The position numbers were made by a program, and so were the translations under genes. A DNA stretch of 64,000 nucleotides from Sphingobacteriales bacterium 44-15 (GTDB taxonomy: Bacteria > Bacteroidota > Bacteroidia > Chitinophagales > Chitinophagaceae). Positions 35,412 through 44,485 of the stretch are shown here, piece by piece (position 1 is the first letter of the stretch; the number at the start of each line of letters is the position of its first letter). Location: assembly GCA_001899685.1 (NCBI GenBank), contig MKWG01000043.1:515942-579941 (forward strand). Reading direction: 5' to 3'. The notes under the pieces were generated by a model that saw only the letters and a list, made by a program, of their open reading frames with translations, searched no databases and had not been told where the DNA came from.

Positions 35412-37262
35412 TTATCTCCAGGGAGTATTTTGGGTAAGATTGGAATTTCTGTCTCTTTCGCTCGGCGGTATTCTGAATATATAATCCTGCTGGTATTCAC
35501 GTTCAGAAGTGTTCTGAAAATAGCGCTGCTGATTGGCTCCCCAGGTATCTTTACGCCATACCCCTTCACTGCCGGGAGCTCCCCAAACTCTTTCCAATGC
35601 CCTCCAGCGGCGGAGATCAAATCCACGCATGCCCTCTCCGAGCAATTCAATAATTCTTTCCTGCTCTATGGCATTGAAGAAATTTTCTTTATTGTCTGTT
35701 TTATCTGCAGCAAGCGGCGGAAGGTTTCCGCGGTGACGAACACGATTGACAAGGGCGATGGCATCTGCCTGTGGTCCGCTAAGCTCATTGGTGGCTTCCG
35801 CATACATCAGGAATACATCTGCCAGCCGCATTACCGGCCATGCAAAGTCACCGTCGCTCCTTCCCTGCCCTGCATAATCACGAACAAATTTCCGGAAAAC
35901 ATATCCAGAATTGGTACCATCTGTATTATAGGTAGTATACTTTACGCCATCAATAGTTACCGGTTGCGCCCATGTTTTATAAATAAACGGAACCCAACCT
36001 ATTGACTTAAGAGAAGCCATCCCTATGCTCATTTCATAATCCCATTCAATAGTTGCCTTCATCCTGTAATCACGATCTGCATAGCTGTCGGGGTTGACCG
36101 CTGAATTAGGAGTTGTACGCGCTGTCGCATCGGAAGAAGGATTCATAGGAATGAGCGGTGCAGCAAAATCTCCGGTGGTCAGCGACTGGTAGCGGTCGGC
36201 AATTTCATAACGCGGAGATACCCAGCATTGCGAACCTTCATGAGAGCGTCCTGCAAAATCACGCATGAGCTCCTCTCCCTGCCCTGTGCCGGTACCGCCA
36301 TGGGTAAAGACCATGATCATCTCTGAATTGCCATTGGCTTTCGGTGTGAACAGGTAATAATAATTGGGCAGCTCATCTGCTTTCCCCGGTTCAGATATAT
36401 CACCGGGCTCACCACCCATATAGAGATCAAGCCCATAATTGTTAATAACATCATTGAAATCTGCTGCGGCTGCTGCATAGGCGGCATCCGCTTCCTGCTG
36501 ACTGGCAGTAAAGCCTTCCAGCTCCGGCCAGCCAAAATGGTTCCATGATGCCCAGTACAATTCGAGCTTACCCCTGAAAGCAAGGGCGGCGGGTTTGGAT
36601 GCCCTGCCCAGCTCACTGGCGTGATCGGGAAGCTTCTCATAAGCATAAGTAAAGTCGGCCATGATAGAATCCTTTACCTGGCCGATGGGCAGGCGCGATA
36701 TATCTGCCACTTCGGAATTATCGTTGATCACACGCCCGATATAAGGAACGTCTCCCCACATAGAAATCAGCCTGAAATATACCATACCACGCAGCAGGCG
36801 TGCCTCACCTACAATTCTTTCCAATCCTTCAACAGAAGAAGGGCTGGCAGTTTCAAGCATCCGGTTCACATTATCAATAACGTAGTTGGTACGGTTCACG
36901 GCTCCATAGAGGTAGCGGAACATTTTATCAAAGCCTGATGCATAACCCGTAGGATTATAATTGCCGCCATTATATGCATCGCCTTTGGAAAGGTTGCCGC
37001 TGGTAGTGCTGGTACCTCTTGTCCGTACATATTCAGATTGCCCGTCAAGGTAATAATCCCTGTCAAAGCAGGGTCTCACTGCTGAATAGGCACCCATTAA
37101 GGCAGTAGTAGCATCATCCTCAGACGTCCAGAAATTTGCCGCAGCAAGCTCGGTAGTTGGTTCCCTGTCGAGCAGATCTTTCCTGCAGGAAGTTTGCATC
37201 AATACCAGTAATGCCACGGAAGGCACTAATAATGTATTTCGTATCAGTTTTGTTTTCGTCAT
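35412..37262 (-). CDS. SusD/RagB-family glycan-binding lipoprotein
   Basis: A 616-residue surface lipoprotein (LVLMQTSCRKDLLDREP, lipobox QTSC). Typical SusD features are the N-terminal FWTSEDDATTALMGAYSAV, NYVIDNVNRMLE, EARLLRGMVYFRLISMWGDVPYI, and the C-terminal LADVFLMYAEATNEL, ALVNRVRHRGNLPPL and AIEQERIIELLGEGMRGFDLRRW. It acts as the lid on the SusC channel and captures the glycan. It starts 12 bases after susC ends. Confidence 0.95.
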   Translation of the reverse strand: MTKTKLIRNTLLVPSVALLVLMQTSCRKDLLDREPTTELAAANFWTSEDDATTALMGAYSAVRPCFDRDYYLDGQSEYVRTRGTSTTSGNLSKGDAYNGGNYNPTGYASGFDKMFRYLYGAVNRTNYVIDNVNRMLETASPSSVEGLERIVGEARLLRGMVYFRLISMWGDVPYIGRVINDNSEVADISRLPIGQVKDSIMADFTYAYEKLPDHASELGRASKPAALAFRGKLELYWASWNHFGWPELEGFTASQQEADAAYAAAAADFNDVINNYGLDLYMGGEPGDISEPGKADELPNYYYLFTPKANGNSEMIMVFTHGGTGTGQGEELMRDFAGRSHEGSQCWVSPRYEIADRYQSLTTGDFAAPLIPMNPSSDATARTTPNSAVNPDSYADRDYRMKATIEWDYEMSIGMASLKSIGWVPFIYKTWAQPVTIDGVKYTTYNTDGTNSGYVFRKFVRDYAGQGRSDGDFAWPVMRLADVFLMYAEATNELSGPQADAIALVNRVRHRGNLPPLAADKTDNKENFFNAIEQERIIELLGEGMRGFDLRRWRALERVWGAPGSEGVWRKDTWGANQQRYFQNTSEREYQQDYIFRIPPSERDRNSNLTQNTPWR

Positions 37263-37274
37263 GGCAAATAGTTT

Positions 37275-40200
37275 TTAGAAACCCAGTTGAATTACGAGGG
37301 AATAAGATTTTACAATGGGATACATATTGTTGGCATTGCCTTCTTTTTCAGGATCAAGTCCCCTGTAGGAAGTGATCGTTGCCAGGTTTTCAGCAGAACC
37401 GGCTATACGTAAGCTTGCAATATGTGCCCTGCGCAATAAAGACTGTGGGAGCGAATAACCTAACTGCAGGTTTTTTACACGCAGGTAGCTCATATCATCG
37501 AGCCAGAAAGAAGATGCGATAGTATTATTGCCGCTTCCGCCGAGCCTGGGCCATGCCCCGTCCCGATTCTCCACAGACCATGGATTGTACCAGTGATCCC
37601 AGGTGGAAGCATACCTGGAGGTACCGAAGTTGACATTGTTGAATGCATTCAGCCAGAAGTCCTTCCTGCCGGTAGAACCCTGCACCATGAACGTAAGATC
37701 AATCCCTTTCCAGGAAATATAACCATTCAAAGCGCCATAAGTGGAAGGTCTTGTCTGGTTGATCTTGGGATCTGCTTTCCGGTCATTCTCATCTACCCTG
37801 CCGTCTCCGTTAATATCCTTACGCAATATATCGCCCGGCTGTGCTCCCTGGGGAGTGGCATTGTAAACATCCTGCCATGTTTGCGCAATGCCAATGGCAT
37901 CGTAATAATAAAGATAATCATAAGGCATATCTATGAACACATTGTTGCCACTATAGGTAGCGCCCCGCGTCAGCAGCTCATTCCATTTCTCCAGTGTGTT
38001 TGAATTGTAGCTTCCATTCAGGCTTAAGCCATAAGTAATATCTTTTCCTATCCTGTCTTTCCATGAGATGGTAGCTTCTATCCCCCTGTTGCGCATATCG
38101 CCTATATTGGATTCAGGAGCATTGTATGCACCGGTAAGAAGAAGAGACATTTGTGAAGGGCGAAGCATTCCTGTGGTAAGCCTGTCATAATAATCCAGTT
38201 CTGCTGTCAGGCGGTTATCCAGGAATCCAAGATCCAGGCCTATATTAAGGACTGAAGTTTTTTCCCAGGTCAGCGCCTGGTTAATGATCTTCGCATTTAC
38301 AAATCCTGAAGTCACTCCATTGGCTATGATATAATTGCTTGTGGCCAGTGTGGGCTGTTGTTCATAACGCCCGATACCGCTATTGTTCCCCAGTCCTCCA
38401 TAAGATACACGAAGCTTACCCTGTGTAAGAAATTTACTGGTGAAGCTGTTGATAAATCCTTCTTCCGTAAAGCGCCAGCCGAGGGCTACGGAGGGAAAGA
38501 ATCCATAGCGATGCCCCGGCAGGAATTTTGAAGAACCATCCACGCGGAAGTTCCCTTCAAACAGGTACTTATTATATGCCGTATAGTTCAACCTGCCGAT
38601 ATAGGAGCGAAGCCCTTCCGTGCTGGAACTCCCACCCGTTGACTGTATATCGGTAAGCGCAGCATCTATCTCGTGCAATGTAGGATACAGCCTGTCATTT
38701 CTTGAACTGCCCTGGAACCTGTCGTACCAGTATTCTTCACTGTATACAAACAGTGCGCTGATATCATGATTTCTCGCAATAGTTGTATGATAATTCAGGC
38801 GCCCGTTAAGTATGGTCTTGTATCCTGTATTGGTATTGTTGCTTACGCCGGCATTTGCGCCCACATACACACGGCTGCCATACGCATTGTTTTGAAAATT
38901 AAAAGCCTGGTTAGGCATATTAGCTGTGTAAGCAAACTGGTTGTAATAGTTCAGTGAATAATCCACTCTTGCTGTCAATCCTTTCACAGGTGTCCAGTCC
39001 CAATACATGCTGGCATTAGCTTCCTGCCTGCTCTGCCGGTTCAATTGATTCTGGTAAAGCGTATAGGGATTATACGCCTGCGGGTCTTCCCCGTAGGCCA
39101 TTACACCTCCGTAATGACCTGATACCGGGTCATAAGGTGTAATACCGGCAATAGCGTATTGCATGTCGAATCCCGCAGTATTTGTGGGAGCAGGATCTGT
39201 AAAGCCTTCCGCAAGCGCATAGGTATACTTCGACCAGTTACCGTTGAACCGTATTCCCGTATTCATATTGGACTTCAGCTTGTAATCAAAATTGAAGCGG
39301 GCGTTGTACTGATTATAATTATTATTGATCTGCAGTCCCTTTTCATCAAGCATGCCTACCGAAGAAAAAAAGTTCGACTTGTCGTTTCCCCCGGAAGCTG
39401 ACACATTATAGTTTTGATAAGCGCCGTTCCTCAGGATAATATCCCACCAGTCGGTATTGGGGTAGCGCAGCGGATCCACCATACCCAATGCCATCCACTG
39501 GTCAATAGTGCCGTTTTTAAAAAGCTGGTTGGCGGGCAGGGTATTGGTAGCAGACCTCACCTGCTCCAGGGTAAGCGCCCTGGGATAATCCGCCATGAAA
39601 TCATAGGCTTTTCTCGGCACTTCGAGGGTCATATTGCTCGTGATGTTAAAGGCTGTTTTATCAGCGCCTCTACCGGACTTGGTGGTGATCAGTATAACAC
39701 CGTTTGCCGCCCTGGATCCATATACCGAGGCGGAAGTAGCATCTTTCAAAACAGAAATGCTTTCTATATCATTAAGATTAACCCGGTTAATATCCACATC
39801 CGGCATACCGTCTACCACCACCAGCGGCGAACTGTTGTTGGCTGTGCCCAAACCACGGATAACGAGCTGGGCGCCGTTGGCTCCGGCCATACCGGAGTTT
39901 TGCGTAGCCGACAGGCCGGGAACCATTCCGCTCAGGGCGGAGGATACATTAGGCAAAGCGCGGCCGGTGGTTTTTTCATCAATCTTTACCATGGAAACAG
40001 CCCCCACCAAGTTTACTTTTTTCTGTCTTCCGTAGCCTACCACCACCACATCGGCCAGATCGGCAGCACCGGTGGTCTTAAGCACCACATCATAGTTCGT
40101 GCGGCTGTCCACCACCATGGTATAAGGTTCGAAACCCACAGATGAAAAAACCAGCGTGGCACCCTGCGCGGCGGAAATGCTGAAATGCCCGGAGGCATTT

Positions 40201-40391
40201 GTCGTGGTGCCTGTATTAGTTTTGCCAACCACTACAGAAACATCCGGCAGAGGATTATCGGATTCGTCTTTAACAGTACCTGAAATCGTTTTCAGTTGTG
40301 CAGCAGAAAAAAGAGGAAGAATAAACAGTGACAAAATCAGCCAAAGAACATTCAAACCGTTCTTTATCCGCAGATTTGACATCTTAGACAT
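37275..40391 (-). CDS. SusC/RagA-family TonB-dependent glycan transporter
   Basis: I start at the Met that gives a signal peptide (LWLILSLFILPLFSAAQ) rather than 26 codons upstream; the product is about 1038 residues. Order: carboxypeptidase-regulatory-like domain (ISGTVKDESDNPLPDVSVVVGKTNTGT), a TonB-box-like linker (DVVVVGYGRQKK), the plug (GRALPNVSSALSGMVPGL, LVIRGLGTANNSSPLVVVDG, SVLKDATSASVYGSRAANGVILITTKSG) and a 22-strand barrel ending in SLVIQLGF. No extra N-terminal sigma-factor-signalling domain is present, which fits control by LacI. It is the first gene of the PUL. Confidence 0.95.
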   Translation of the reverse strand: MSKMSNLRIKNGLNVLWLILSLFILPLFSAAQLKTISGTVKDESDNPLPDVSVVVGKTNTGTTTNASGHFSISAAQGATLVFSSVGFEPYTMVVDSRTNYDVVLKTTGAADLADVVVVGYGRQKKVNLVGAVSMVKIDEKTTGRALPNVSSALSGMVPGLSATQNSGMAGANGAQLVIRGLGTANNSSPLVVVDGMPDVDINRVNLNDIESISVLKDATSASVYGSRAANGVILITTKSGRGADKTAFNITSNMTLEVPRKAYDFMADYPRALTLEQVRSATNTLPANQLFKNGTIDQWMALGMVDPLRYPNTDWWDIILRNGAYQNYNVSASGGNDKSNFFSSVGMLDEKGLQINNNYNQYNARFNFDYKLKSNMNTGIRFNGNWSKYTYALAEGFTDPAPTNTAGFDMQYAIAGITPYDPVSGHYGGVMAYGEDPQAYNPYTLYQNQLNRQSRQEANASMYWDWTPVKGLTARVDYSLNYYNQFAYTANMPNQAFNFQNNAYGSRVYVGANAGVSNNTNTGYKTILNGRLNYHTTIARNHDISALFVYSEEYWYDRFQGSSRNDRLYPTLHEIDAALTDIQSTGGSSSTEGLRSYIGRLNYTAYNKYLFEGNFRVDGSSKFLPGHRYGFFPSVALGWRFTEEGFINSFTSKFLTQGKLRVSYGGLGNNSGIGRYEQQPTLATSNYIIANGVTSGFVNAKIINQALTWEKTSVLNIGLDLGFLDNRLTAELDYYDRLTTGMLRPSQMSLLLTGAYNAPESNIGDMRNRGIEATISWKDRIGKDITYGLSLNGSYNSNTLEKWNELLTRGATYSGNNVFIDMPYDYLYYYDAIGIAQTWQDVYNATPQGAQPGDILRKDINGDGRVDENDRKADPKINQTRPSTYGALNGYISWKGIDLTFMVQGSTGRKDFWLNAFNNVNFGTSRYASTWDHWYNPWSVENRDGAWPRLGGSGNNTIASSFWLDDMSYLRVKNLQLGYSLPQSLLRRAHIASLRIAGSAENLATITSYRGLDPEKEGNANNMYPIVKSYSLVIQLGF

Positions 40392-40443
40392 AAGCAATCG
40401 TTTTGATTTTAAAAAATTATCATGTTCAAGATCGAAAAAAAAT

Positions 40444-40459
40444 ATGAAATCGTTTTCAT
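40444..40459. promoter_or_regulatory. LacI-type operator upstream of susC (copy 2)
   Basis: ATGAAATCGTTTTCAT: arms ATGAAA and TTTCAT around a central CG, with a mismatched pair next to the centre. It lies 53 bases upstream of the susC start, between that start and the better copy at 40476. A weaker half-like match AATCGTTTT is at 40396-40404. Confidence 0.5.
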
Positions 40460-40475
40460 AAATGATCAAAAAAAT

Positions 40476-40495
40476 TTACGAAAACGTTTTAGTAA
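40476..40495. promoter_or_regulatory. LacI-type operator upstream of susC (copy 1)
   Basis: TTACGAAAACGTTTTAGTAA is a 20-base palindrome with one mismatched pair, centred on CG (AAAACGTTTT). This is the form bound by LacI-family proteins, which insert a hinge Leu at a central CG. The centre is about 95 bases upstream of the susC start. The LacI gene at 25459-26511 is in the same operon. Confidence 0.65.
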
Positions 40496-40568
40496 AGTAA
40501 CGGGACTAAGGGTTAATGTATATAAAAACAGCAGAATAAGCTCCCGAAGATGGTGTTGTAATAAGTTT

Positions 40569-40598
40569 TTGAGAATTAAAACCGCGCCCTTACTTTTG
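40569..40598 (+). promoter_or_regulatory. Promoter of tRNA-Ser
   Basis: TTG at 40569-40571, a 19-base spacer and TACTTTTG at 40591-40598 match the Bacteroidota consensus exactly. The tRNA begins five bases downstream, so the transcript would start at or next to the mature 5' end. Confidence 0.75.
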
Positions 40599-40602
40599 CG
40601 CC

Positions 40603-40690
<88 letters not shown>

Positions 40691-40710
40691 GTATCAATAC
40701 AAAAAAGTAC

Positions 40711-40747
40711 AAAACGCTGTAAAATCAAGGTTTTATAGCGTTTTTTG
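40711..40747 (+). terminator. Terminator after tRNA-Ser
   Basis: AAAACGCT (40711-40718) pairs with AGCGTTTT (40737-40744). An inner AAAA/TTTT pair extends the stem around TCAAGG, and a T-run overlaps the 3' arm. Confidence 0.8.
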
Positions 40748-40865
40748 TTTTGTGGCTATACCAAAATAGGGCAACAATTCTTATTTCTTCAGTGACCTGT
40801 TTCTAAAAATTAAAAACAGATCACTGGAAATCGTAAGCCCTTGTACAGCAAGCAGTTCAGCATTT

Positions 40866-41249
40866 GAACATCTTGTTTGCAGGCGGTCACAAAACATCCC
40901 TGAAACACACCGTTGATTTCCTGCAGTGGAAATACAACGTTTCGGATATAGACATAAAAAAGATAGACCACGCTTTTGTAGCCGACTATGAATTTTTACC
41001 TGCGGAGTGTTCGCAAGTGCAACAACAATACCGCCGTTAAGTCAGGGCTTGCCTATATTGACGCCCAAAACCTTACCCGTAATAATATCGGCATAAGTAT
41101 TGACGGGCAGAAATGGATTTTTACCAGCAGGCAAAAGACAGACACGGATAGTAATATTCCTTTATTGCCAATGGCAGAAGAAATACTGAATAAGTATAGC
41201 CGCCATCCTCAATGCCTGAACGAAGGCAGACTTTTGCCAATACTAAGTA
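40866..41249 (+). pseudogene. Tyrosine recombinase (integrase) relic
   Basis: Pieces of a phage/ICE-type integrase remain in two frames. Frame one encodes KTSLKHTVDFLQWKYNVSDI and DIKKIDHAFVADYEF, part of the SAM-like core-binding domain. After a frameshift near 40990 the second frame gives YLRSVRKCNNNTAVK, then jumps straight to SGLAYIDAQNLTRNNI and LLPMAEEILNKYSRHP from the catalytic domain. About 100 residues, including the first catalytic Arg, are missing at that join. Homology stops at about 41249, where sequence antisense to the LytTR gene begins, so the His-x-x-Arg and Tyr end is lost too. It is inactive. Confidence 0.75.
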
Positions 41250-41250
41250 A

Positions 41251-41958
41251 TCAAATATCAATATTAAAGATTTCAATAACATCTCTATATCCTCTTCCAA
41301 TAGGGATAGATACTCCATTCACTTCAACCGATTCTGCCGTGTAGGATTCCAGTTTATGAATTGAAATGATAAATGAGCGGTGAATACGTTTAAAAATAAT
41401 GCCGGGCAAAAGGTCCTCTATTTCATGCGTACTCATTCGTGATATAAATTCATTATTTTCAGTGACCACTTTTATATATTCCCGTTGACTTTCTACATAC
41501 AAAATTTCAGAAAATAAAATCTTCACTTTTTTCTTTTGTACTGTAAGAAACAAATAATCTTTTGCTCCATTCATTTCAGATATAGGTTGAATACTGCTGT
41601 TAGTAGGTTTTACTTTATTTATAGCAATTAAGAAGCGTTCAAATTCAATAGGCTTCAGGAGATAATCTGTTACATCCAGGTCAAATCCCTCTACGGCATA
41701 TTGGTGATAAGCAGTAGTAATGATAACTGCAGGTTTTTTAGCAAGTGTCTTTAAAAAGGTCATTCCTTTTAGTTTTGGCAGGTGAATGTCTAAAAACATC
41801 AATTGCACTTCATTGGTGCGTAACCATTCTGTTGCAAGTATGGCATCCTTAAAGGTGCCCTCTAATTCCAGAAAAGGTACTTGCGCAACATAGTCCGATA
41901 GTACTTTAACGGCAAGCGGTTCATCTTCTATTATTATGCATTTTATTCTGGATTCCAA
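41251..41958 (-). CDS. LytTR-family response regulator (orphan)
   Basis: A 235-residue two-domain regulator. The receiver (residues about 6-120) has the acidic pair in IIIEDEPLA, the phospho-acceptor Asp in MFLDIHLPKLKG and the Lys in YLLKPIEFERF. The LytTR DNA-binding domain (about 135-235) has ILFSEILYVESQREYIKVVT and FKRIHRSFIISIHKLE. Usually such a gene sits beside a LytS-type membrane kinase, and none is found here. Its 3' end abuts the integrase relic. A membrane AraC regulator is divergent from it. Confidence 0.92.
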   Translation of the reverse strand: MESRIKCIIIEDEPLAVKVLSDYVAQVPFLELEGTFKDAILATEWLRTNEVQLMFLDIHLPKLKGMTFLKTLAKKPAVIITTAYHQYAVEGFDLDVTDYLLKPIEFERFLIAINKVKPTNSSIQPISEMNGAKDYLFLTVQKKKVKILFSEILYVESQREYIKVVTENNEFISRMSTHEIEDLLPGIIFKRIHRSFIISIHKLESYTAESVEVNGVSIPIGRGYRDVIEIFNIDI

Positions 41959-41995
41959 TCTTGCTATATTTGTTTTTCTACCAGTATATTGGTTT

Positions 41996-43114
41996 ATGAG
42001 TTATTTTTTTGTCACTGGCATTTCGATTTCATTATTTCTGGCTGTAATCCTGTTAACAAAGAAAAGGAAGTATACTGCTGATTTTATTCTTTCAGGGCTT
42101 TTAATTTTTGCGGCTCAAACTATTTTTCATTCATTTTTATTGGAAACGGGATTGTATTTAACTTGTCCAGACTTATTTGTGTTGGGCTTTCCCAGTCCCA
42201 TAATAGTCGCCGTATTTTTATATTTATATACAAGGTACCAAACCCACAATATTCAGTTTCAATGGCGGGAGCTTTGGCATTTCCTGCCTGCTGCAGTTAT
42301 CTTCCTCATCTATACCAATTTTTTCTTTTTAAGCCATTCTAGAAAGCTGGCTGTTATGCAATCAGAAGGGGCAGGTTATGAATTTGAAAATTTATTAAGA
42401 ATAGGCGTAATCTATATTTCTGGCATCGTGTATAGTTTTTTGTCGCTCCGGATTCTATTTAAATATCGTAGAAATATCAAAAATGAATTTTCGAATACAG
42501 AAAGGATCGAATTCAACTGGCTGGTGTTTCTGATAATCGGGATATTAACAATTTGGTTGATAGTTCTGTTTGGACAAAGCGAAAAACTAATTTCGACATC
42601 ATCTACCATTTTTGTGATTTTGCTTGGTTATTTCGGTATCACACAGGTAAATGTTTTCGGGTCAAAAGTCGCTGCCGTCTCCACTGTGATTTTAATAAAT
42701 GATGAAAAACAGAAAGGTCCCGATATACTATACCGTCCGGTCAAATACCAATATTCCAATTTAAGTGAGGACGAATCTTTGCAAATACATGAGCAGTTAT
42801 TGAAAATTTTAGAAAGGGAAAAGCCATTTTTAAATTCGGAGCTAACCCTGGCGGAACTGGCAAAGCTTATTCCTACCCATCCCAATAAATTATCTGAGGT
42901 TATCAACAAATATGAGCAAAAGAATTTTTATGACCTCATCAATGAGCGGCGTATTCAGGAATTTTTCAGACTTTTAAATATGCCCGAAAACAAGCAATAT
43001 ACCCTTATGTCGCTTGCCTTTGATTGTGGCTTCAATTCAAAAGCTTCGTTCAACCGGAATTTTAAAAAATATACCGGAAAAACACCCACCGAATATCAGA
43101 ACAGCCAGGGATGA
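41996..43114 (+). CDS. Membrane-anchored AraC-family regulator
   Basis: I use the Met at 41996 because upstream codons would overlap the divergent LytTR gene; the product is 372 residues. The N-terminal ~220 residues are six or seven membrane helices (YFFVTGISISLFLAVILL, FVLGFPSPIIVAVFLYLY, WHFLPAAVIFLIYTNFFFL, IEFNWLVFLIIGILTIWLIV). The C terminus is an AraC helix-turn-helix pair: LTLAELAKLIPTHPNKLSEVI and YTLMSLAFDCGFNSKASFNRNFKKYTGKTPTEY. This design couples a membrane sensor directly to DNA binding. Confidence 0.9.
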   Translation: MSYFFVTGISISLFLAVILLTKKRKYTADFILSGLLIFAAQTIFHSFLLETGLYLTCPDLFVLGFPSPIIVAVFLYLYTRYQTHNIQFQWRELWHFLPAAVIFLIYTNFFFLSHSRKLAVMQSEGAGYEFENLLRIGVIYISGIVYSFLSLRILFKYRRNIKNEFSNTERIEFNWLVFLIIGILTIWLIVLFGQSEKLISTSSTIFVILLGYFGITQVNVFGSKVAAVSTVILINDEKQKGPDILYRPVKYQYSNLSEDESLQIHEQLLKILEREKPFLNSELTLAELAKLIPTHPNKLSEVINKYEQKNFYDLINERRIQEFFRLLNMPENKQYTLMSLAFDCGFNSKASFNRNFKKYTGKTPTEYQNSQG

Positions 43115-43283
43115 TAAAAATAGCAATCGTATCAATCCTCATCTAAGGAGTATCAACGCTCACTGTATGCTCATTATCAACACCTTATAACGGACAAATC
43201 ATTTGTGTCATGGTAGCCGTTGAGACCTTGCATTAATATTGCCCGGCTATTTTTGTTTTGTATTTATTCCTATACTTCAAGGT

Positions 43284-43979
43284 ATGAGCGCAAATAAAAA
43301 CACAGCAAGAGTGGCAGGTTTTATTTATTTGGTTGTAGTAATTACGGGAATGTTCAGCCTAGCCTATATTCCTCAAAAACTTATCGACTGGAATAATAGC
43401 AGGTTAACATTCAATAATATCACTAATTCACCTACTTTATTCAGATTTGGCCTTTACAGCAGTGTGATTTGCTACGTGGGGTTTACCTTTTTGCCACTTT
43501 TTTTATACAAACTTTTAAGAAGTGTTAATAAATCTCATGCAAAGGCAATGGTGATATTAGCTTTAGTAAGTGTGCCTTTGTCGTTTAACAATTTGCAACA
43601 TAAATATGCAGCACTAACGCTGACTGAAAAAGAATCTTTTTTACAAGATATTTTAGTAGAAGACTTACAAAGCAAACTGATGTTTTCTCTTCATCAGTAT
43701 AATGATGGGATTTTGCTTGCAACAGTGTTTTGGGGTCTTTGGCTTTTCCCGTTTGGGTTGCTGGTTTACAGGTCAGGCTTTATGCCGAAATTTTTAGGCG
43801 TTTTATTGATGCTGGGCTGCATTGGTTATTTAATAAATTTTACCGGAAATACTTTACTTGAAAATTACTCCCAAATCGGGATAGGAAAATATATGAGTAT
43901 GCTTCCGGCAGTTGCAGAAATCGCTACCTGTTTTTGGCTGTTGTTTTTGGGTTTACAAATAAAGAGAAATGAAAAGTAA
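43284..43979 (+). CDS. DUF4386 membrane protein
   Basis: The Met used gives 231 residues. It has about six membrane helices and the DUF4386 pattern: ARVAGFIYLVVVITGMFSLAYIP, FRFGLYSSVICYVGFTFLPLFLYKLLRSVNKSHA, and GLWLFPFGLLVYRSGFMPKFLGVLLMLGCIGYLI. The family is common next to regulators in Bacteroidota and has no known function. It overlaps the next gene by 11 bases. Confidence 0.85.
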   Translation: MSANKNTARVAGFIYLVVVITGMFSLAYIPQKLIDWNNSRLTFNNITNSPTLFRFGLYSSVICYVGFTFLPLFLYKLLRSVNKSHAKAMVILALVSVPLSFNNLQHKYAALTLTEKESFLQDILVEDLQSKLMFSLHQYNDGILLATVFWGLWLFPFGLLVYRSGFMPKFLGVLLMLGCIGYLINFTGNTLLENYSQIGIGKYMSMLPAVAEIATCFWLLFLGLQIKRNEK

Positions 43980-44388
43980 AAAATATCAATACGAAGATTT
44001 CAAAATCAATGTCAAACTGGTGCTTTCAGCACTTTGGGCTTCCGTGATGTTTCTTTACATCTATGGTGACTATTTTGAATTATACGTTCCGGAAAAAGTT
44101 GCAGCTCTGCTGAACGGACAAAACATATTGAATACGCCTTACAAATTACTTTTTGCAACCATTATTTTGACTCTTCCTTCACTAATGATTTTTCTTTCAC
44201 TTTTGATGAAGCCAAAATGGAATAAAGTTTTAAATATTTCAATTGGCATATTTCTAACGCTGTTCACTTTGCTTGTGGGAGTTTCTTCTTTTACTGAATG
44301 GAGAATATTTTATGTGATGCTATCTTTTTTAGAAAGCATTATTACATCAATTATCGTGTGGAAGGCTTGGCACTGGTCGAAGGATTAA
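43969..44388 (+). CDS. DUF6326-like small membrane protein
   Basis: A 139-residue protein with four membrane helices (VKLVLSALWASVMFLYIYGDYFELY, LLFATIILTLPSLMIFLSLL, VLNISIGIFLTLFTLLVGV, FYVMLSFLESIITSIIVWKAWHW). The opening YxDFKINVKLxLSALWxSVMFLYIYGD matches a small uncharacterised family that often follows DUF4386 genes. No function is known. Confidence 0.75.
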   Translation: MKSKKYQYEDFKINVKLVLSALWASVMFLYIYGDYFELYVPEKVAALLNGQNILNTPYKLLFATIILTLPSLMIFLSLLMKPKWNKVLNISIGIFLTLFTLLVGVSSFTEWRIFYVMLSFLESIITSIIVWKAWHWSKD

Positions 44389-44485
44389 TTATTCAGCTTG
44401 ATAAAGAATACAACTAAATGAATTTAAACAATCAATGAATTTAAAAACAATTATCCTCAATATAACATATCTAAAACTTAAAAAA

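Noticed and set aside
39414..40145. A 243-codon open frame on the plus strand
   Set aside because: It is antisense to the susC coding region, has no signal or motif, and susC is certain.
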